Program-made: the position numbers and the translations under genes
The notes under the pieces: model-generated
The model's database searches: none
What the model saw: the letters and a program-made list of their open reading frames with translations, nothing else
Told to the model about the DNA's origin: nothing
In this document: positions 61,634 to 64,000 of the stretch, in pieces
How the letters are laid out: each line of letters starts with the position of its first letter
How positions within the stretch are numbered: position 1 is the stretch's first letter
Origin: Lachnospiraceae bacterium UBA3310
GTDB lineage: Bacteria > Bacillota > Clostridia > Lachnospirales > Lachnospiraceae
Reading direction: 5' to 3'
NCBI GenBank assembly: GCA_002361355.1
Contig: DESQ01000028.1
Location: forward strand, 51,638-115,637
Length of the DNA stretch: 64,000 nt

Positions 61634-62713
61634 TCAATATCTGCCGTTAAAAATCTGGGTAATCGGGGAATCCTCCGTCAAAATCACCGTCTTGTTCTCC
61701 CCGACGACACTCTCCCGAAGCGCGTCAAGGGCACGCACAAAGGAATAGAAATCTGTCTTCTCCGGGTCGGAATATGCGCCCGATAAAATCCGCATGTATT
61801 CGGCTTCTCCCTCCGCAATGGTCGCCTCCGCCTGCGCCCTGGCATCGGAGAGCATGATGGATACCTCCTTGTCTGTGGTATTCTCGATCATCTTAGCCTC
61901 AGACTTACCCTCCGCCGTATACTGTGCCGCAATGTTGCCGCGCTCAGAAATCATACGGTTGTAGACCGCCTGCTTGTTATCGTCCGGAAGATCCAGCTTT
62001 TTGACTTCCACAGCCACAAGTTCGATGCCGTACTGCTCTTCCACATGGTTGATCTGTCCCATCACTTCTTCCGTCAGGGAGGTTATTTCAATCACTTCCT
62101 CCTTACTGCCGGAAAGATCCAGGTCATTGCCGGAAAGTTCGCTCCCCGTCTCATCCACCGTAATGGTCATTTTACCGTCGCGGCTTCGGATCACCTCGTC
62201 CTGTTTCATGTTGGAGATGGTATTTTTCGTGGCATTATAGACAATGGCATCGATACGGCTTTCCGCATTCTGAACGGAGCAGCTTAAGGTCTGTGCAAAT
62301 TTCAGTGGATCCGTCACGCGCCAGAGCACATAGCTGTCCACAATCATTGTCTTCTTGTCGGAGGTAATCACGTCGGATGCCGGAAGGTCATAGAGCAAAA
62401 GCTCCTTCGGCACGGTGTCCACAGACTCAATGAAAGGAATTTTAAAGCTCAGTCCGGGCGCGGATACCACCCTGTCCACACGGCCAAACTGTCTGATCAG
62501 CTTAAACTGGTTCTGTTTGGTCACCACCAGACTGTTTGCCAGCACAAACAATGCCGCAAGGATCAAAAGTCCGAAGCTTATGCCGAATGCCTTTTTCCCG
62601 CTCTTCTTTTCCTTTTTCTTCGTGCCGTCGGAATGATACCGTTCAAAATTCTGCACATTCTGGTTCTGCGCAGATTGATTCTGTGTATAGGAATTTTCTG
62701 TATAATCAGCCAT
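61634..62713 (-). CDS. hflC: HflC-like SPFH/prohibitin membrane protein
   Basis: 359 residues. Gln/Asn-rich cytoplasmic tail (1-30), TM about 45-65 (GISFGLLILAALFVLANSLV), then SPFH domain (about 65-240; LIRQFGRVDRVVSAPGLSFK) and a helical part (YNRMISERGNIAAQYTAEGK) ending SPITQIFNGRY. The HflKC complex modulates FtsH and forms membrane microdomain cages. An acidic insert (about 185-205; DETGSELSGNDLDLSGSKEE) interrupts the SPFH domain. Starts 4 bp after hflK. N-tail start at 62713 with GGAGG 9 bp upstream. Confidence 0.93.
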   Translation of the reverse strand: MADYTENSYTQNQSAQNQNVQNFERYHSDGTKKKEKKSGKKAFGISFGLLILAALFVLANSLVVTKQNQFKLIRQFGRVDRVVSAPGLSFKIPFIESVDTVPKELLLYDLPASDVITSDKKTMIVDSYVLWRVTDPLKFAQTLSCSVQNAESRIDAIVYNATKNTISNMKQDEVIRSRDGKMTITVDETGSELSGNDLDLSGSKEEVIEITSLTEEVMGQINHVEEQYGIELVAVEVKKLDLPDDNKQAVYNRMISERGNIAAQYTAEGKSEAKMIENTTDKEVSIMLSDARAQAEATIAEGEAEYMRILSGAYSDPEKTDFYSFVRALDALRESVVGENKTVILTEDSPITQIFNGRY

Positions 62714-62717
62714 TTCC

Positions 62718-63767
62718 TTATTCCTCCCCTTCCGTTTCTTCTGTTGTCGCAGCCGTGCCGGATGTATCTGCCGCATTACCGCTATCCGCCGCAATGGAAG
62801 CGCTCTCCTGCGTCACAAAACTGTCCAGGGGCAGCATGGTGGTGGTCTGTCCGCCCTCACCCTCTATGACTACTTTTACATCCGGAAGCACATCCTCTAT
62901 TGCCTCATAAAACATACGCTTCTTTGTAACCTCCGGATATTTCGCGTACTCCTGATACATGGAGTTGAAACGTGCCGCCTGTCCGTTTGCCTCGTTGATG
63001 CGCTCCTGCTTCTGCGCCTCCGCATCCTGCAGTATTTTATCCGACTCTGCCTCCGCGTTTGGAATCTGCTCGTTTCTGTATTTGTTGGCGTTATTTAATG
63101 CCGTTTCCTTGCCCTGCTTTGCCGTCTCCACCTCCTTGAAGGCGTTTTCCACCTCAGTCGTCGGCGGTGTCGCGTCCTGAATTGTGATATTGACAAGCTG
63201 GATCCCAATATCGTAGGAGTCAAGTTTATCCAGGATCATCTGTTTGATATTTGACTGAATCTCATTCTTACCCGTGGTCAACACGCTGTCCACGCTGTAG
63301 GAACCAATCGTGGTCCTGATACAGTTCTGGGCGATGTTTTTCAAAATCAGCGCCGGATTTTCCGAGGCATAAAGCGCCTTGACGGGGTCTGTCACCCTGT
63401 ATTCCGCATAAAAATCCACATAGATAAAATTATAGTCGGAGGTGATCATTAACGCGTCTTCTATCTCATCATTTTCCTCATAATCTTCCCCCTGCAGTTC
63501 GTCCCGGTAGCCGATATTGAATCCCTGAATCGTCGTATTCACCTTGGTCACCGTCTGAATAAAGGGGACTTTAAAATGCAGTCCCGGTGTGGTGACTGCC
63601 TTTGGCGACCCAAAGGTGCAGACCACCGCCTGTTCCTCCTCCTGAATTGAGTAGTAAGAATTGCCGGCAAGTACGGCGAGTATCATCAGTACAATGACAA
63701 TCTTAGCCGTCTTCGCGCCCTTGCCACCCGGAATATTTACTTTTACTGTCTGCTTTTTCCCAAACAT
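62718..63767 (-). CDS. hflK: HflK-like SPFH/prohibitin membrane protein
   Basis: 349 residues. TM about 20-38 (AKIVIVLMILAVLAG), SPFH domain about 40-230 (EEQAVVCTFGSPKAVTTPGL, NIAQNCIRTTIGSYSVDSVL), coiled-coil helices about 230-290 (KVNTTIQ earlier; AEAESDKILQDAEAQKQERI), and a Thr/Glu-rich low-complexity tail. Pairs with HflC in a multimeric assembly. First gene of a six-gene operon: hflK-hflC-hydrolase-MATE-TPR-DUF4037. AAAGGATG precedes the ATG. The 150-nt leader is strongly structured. Confidence 0.93.
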   Translation of the reverse strand: MFGKKQTVKVNIPGGKGAKTAKIVIVLMILAVLAGNSYYSIQEEEQAVVCTFGSPKAVTTPGLHFKVPFIQTVTKVNTTIQGFNIGYRDELQGEDYEENDEIEDALMITSDYNFIYVDFYAEYRVTDPVKALYASENPALILKNIAQNCIRTTIGSYSVDSVLTTGKNEIQSNIKQMILDKLDSYDIGIQLVNITIQDATPPTTEVENAFKEVETAKQGKETALNNANKYRNEQIPNAEAESDKILQDAEAQKQERINEANGQAARFNSMYQEYAKYPEVTKKRMFYEAIEDVLPDVKVVIEGEGGQTTTMLPLDSFVTQESASIAADSGNAADTSGTAATTEETEGEE

Positions 63768-63784
63768 GTTTTACATCCTTTCGC

Positions 63785-63797
63785 GTCGCTTGTTTTT
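63785..63797. repeat. 13-bp direct repeat, copy 1
   Basis: GTCGCTTGTTTTT on the plus strand; identical copy at 63897-63909. Together they flank the three-way-junction-like element. Confidence 0.75.
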
Positions 63798-63813
63798 TGA
63801 CCTAAACGGGCAA
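63797..63813. repeat. TTGACC-N5-GGTCAA-like palindrome (11 of 12)
   Basis: TTGACC-TAAAC-GGGCAA in the hflK leader, one mismatch. Confidence 0.5.
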
Positions 63814-63862
63814 ACCCGCGCTGTCGCGCTCCCCGTCCGGCTTCACCGGACATTTGCCCGTT
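63805..63862 (-). ncRNA. Three-way-junction-like structured leader element of hflK
   Basis: Closing stem AACGGGCAAA/TTTGCCCGTT (10 bp, 63805-63814 with 63853-63862) encloses GCGC-TGTC-GCGC (63818-63829) and GTCCGG-N5-CCGGAC (63835-63851). It forms on either strand; on the minus strand it lies in the hflK 5' UTR. It matches no riboswitch class that I know. Confidence 0.5.
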
Positions 63863-63924
63863 AATAACCGCAAGAAAAACAAATGACACCTGCGGTGTCG
63901 CTTGTTTTTCTTTTGCGGTTATTA
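63862..63924 (-). repeat. Long imperfect inverted repeat (27-bp hairpin) in the hflK leader
   Basis: Outer arms of 21 and 23 nt (two-base bulge), a 2x2 internal loop, then GACACC-TGC-GGTGTC. It begins at or just after the expected transcription start. Confidence 0.75.
63897..63909. repeat. 13-bp direct repeat, copy 2
   Basis: GTCGCTTGTTTTT, identical to 63785-63797, 112 bp apart. Confidence 0.75.
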
Positions 63925-63925
63925 T

Positions 63926-63931
63926 ATTATA
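63926..63931 (-). promoter_or_regulatory. Extended -10 of the hflKC operon promoter
   Basis: Minus strand TGTTATAAT; no good -35 at 16-18 bp. A second TATAAT overlaps at 63921-63926. Confidence 0.5.
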
Positions 63932-64000
63932 ACATGGCAGGGATAAATAAAAAGTTAAATTTTCAGGAAATTGAAGAAAAGTCTGCAAATAAAAAGTCAA
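63932..64000. other. AT-rich intergenic DNA at window end
   Basis: Upstream of the hflK promoter I see only AT-rich sequence without an ORF that I would support. Confidence 0.6.

Noticed and set aside
63743..64000. 85-codon minus-strand frame upstream of hflK, open to the window edge
   Set aside because: It covers the promoter and the long inverted repeats of the leader; no RBS or recognisable protein.

Overview
The window reads as chromosomal DNA from an anaerobic, spore-lineage Clostridia member, most likely Lachnospiraceae. Reasons: a yqfC-yqfD-phoH-(yqfF position)-ybeY block, SpoVB-like and BofC-like genes, a tepA-spoIIIE/ftsK pair, Rex, an NfnAB-type oxidoreductase pair, formate-THF ligase with FolD, MetH without a reactivation domain, and LRR_5 surface proteins next to a class B sortase. 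The family assignment is an inference from gene content, not a sequence comparison. All but one of about 50 genes lie on the minus strand, as expected on one side of a replichore. I see no rRNA, tRNA, CRISPR array, IS element or prophage, and no gap over 300 bp lacks a gene.

Layout, left to right (transcription runs mostly right to left). 1-5.3 kb: lipoprotein-metH-ilvB-ilvN, with ilvN cut by the window edge. 5.3-7.9 kb: a two-gene ArsR/HMA metal unit with a clear promoter and operator but no pump, and a chemotaxis receptor. 7.9-20.6 kb: a long run yqfC-yqfD-phoH-degenerate pgpH-ybeY-flippase-BofC-like-two flavoproteins-proB-ynzC-5-FCL-proA. 20.6-32.5 kb: rlmH, two membrane or MORN proteins, NfnAB, a zinc-ribbon/chitobiase-like protein, folD, fhs, ftsK/spoIIIE and a ClpP/TepA-like protease. 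32.5-40.8 kb: a polytopic membrane protein, metY, yebC, a CBS/CorC transporter-like protein, solo mazF, alr, a coiled-coil protein and rex. 40.8-44.9 kb: an ABC-F ATPase (the only plus-strand gene), then convergent icd and its gntR. 44.9-47.1 kb: a cytosolic subtilase and an AT-rich AAA/DUF4143 gene. 47.2-57.1 kb: class B sortase followed by two large LRR_5 proteins that share a C-terminal module and a (S/T)P(K/D)TGD sorting signal. 57.3-63.8 kb: a small coiled-coil gene and a six-gene hflKC-hydrolase-MATE-TPR-DUF4037 operon with a highly structured leader.

Joint functions: folate one-carbon metabolism (fhs, folD, 5-FCL, metH), proline synthesis (proBA), branched-chain amino acids (ilvBN), redox balance (rex, nfnAB), sporulation (yqfC, yqfD, BofC-like, SpoVB-like) and surface display (sortase plus LRR proteins).

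Points most worth a second look: a recurrent palindrome TTGACC-N5-GGTCAA with three perfect copies within 2.7 kb, all inside coding sequence; a PgpH-like protein that has lost its sensor domain and key HD metal ligands; the dedicated sortase with a long cytoplasmic extension and its two substrates; the orphan ArsR/HMA pair; and the hflK leader, which carries a 27-bp hairpin and a three-way-junction-like element.
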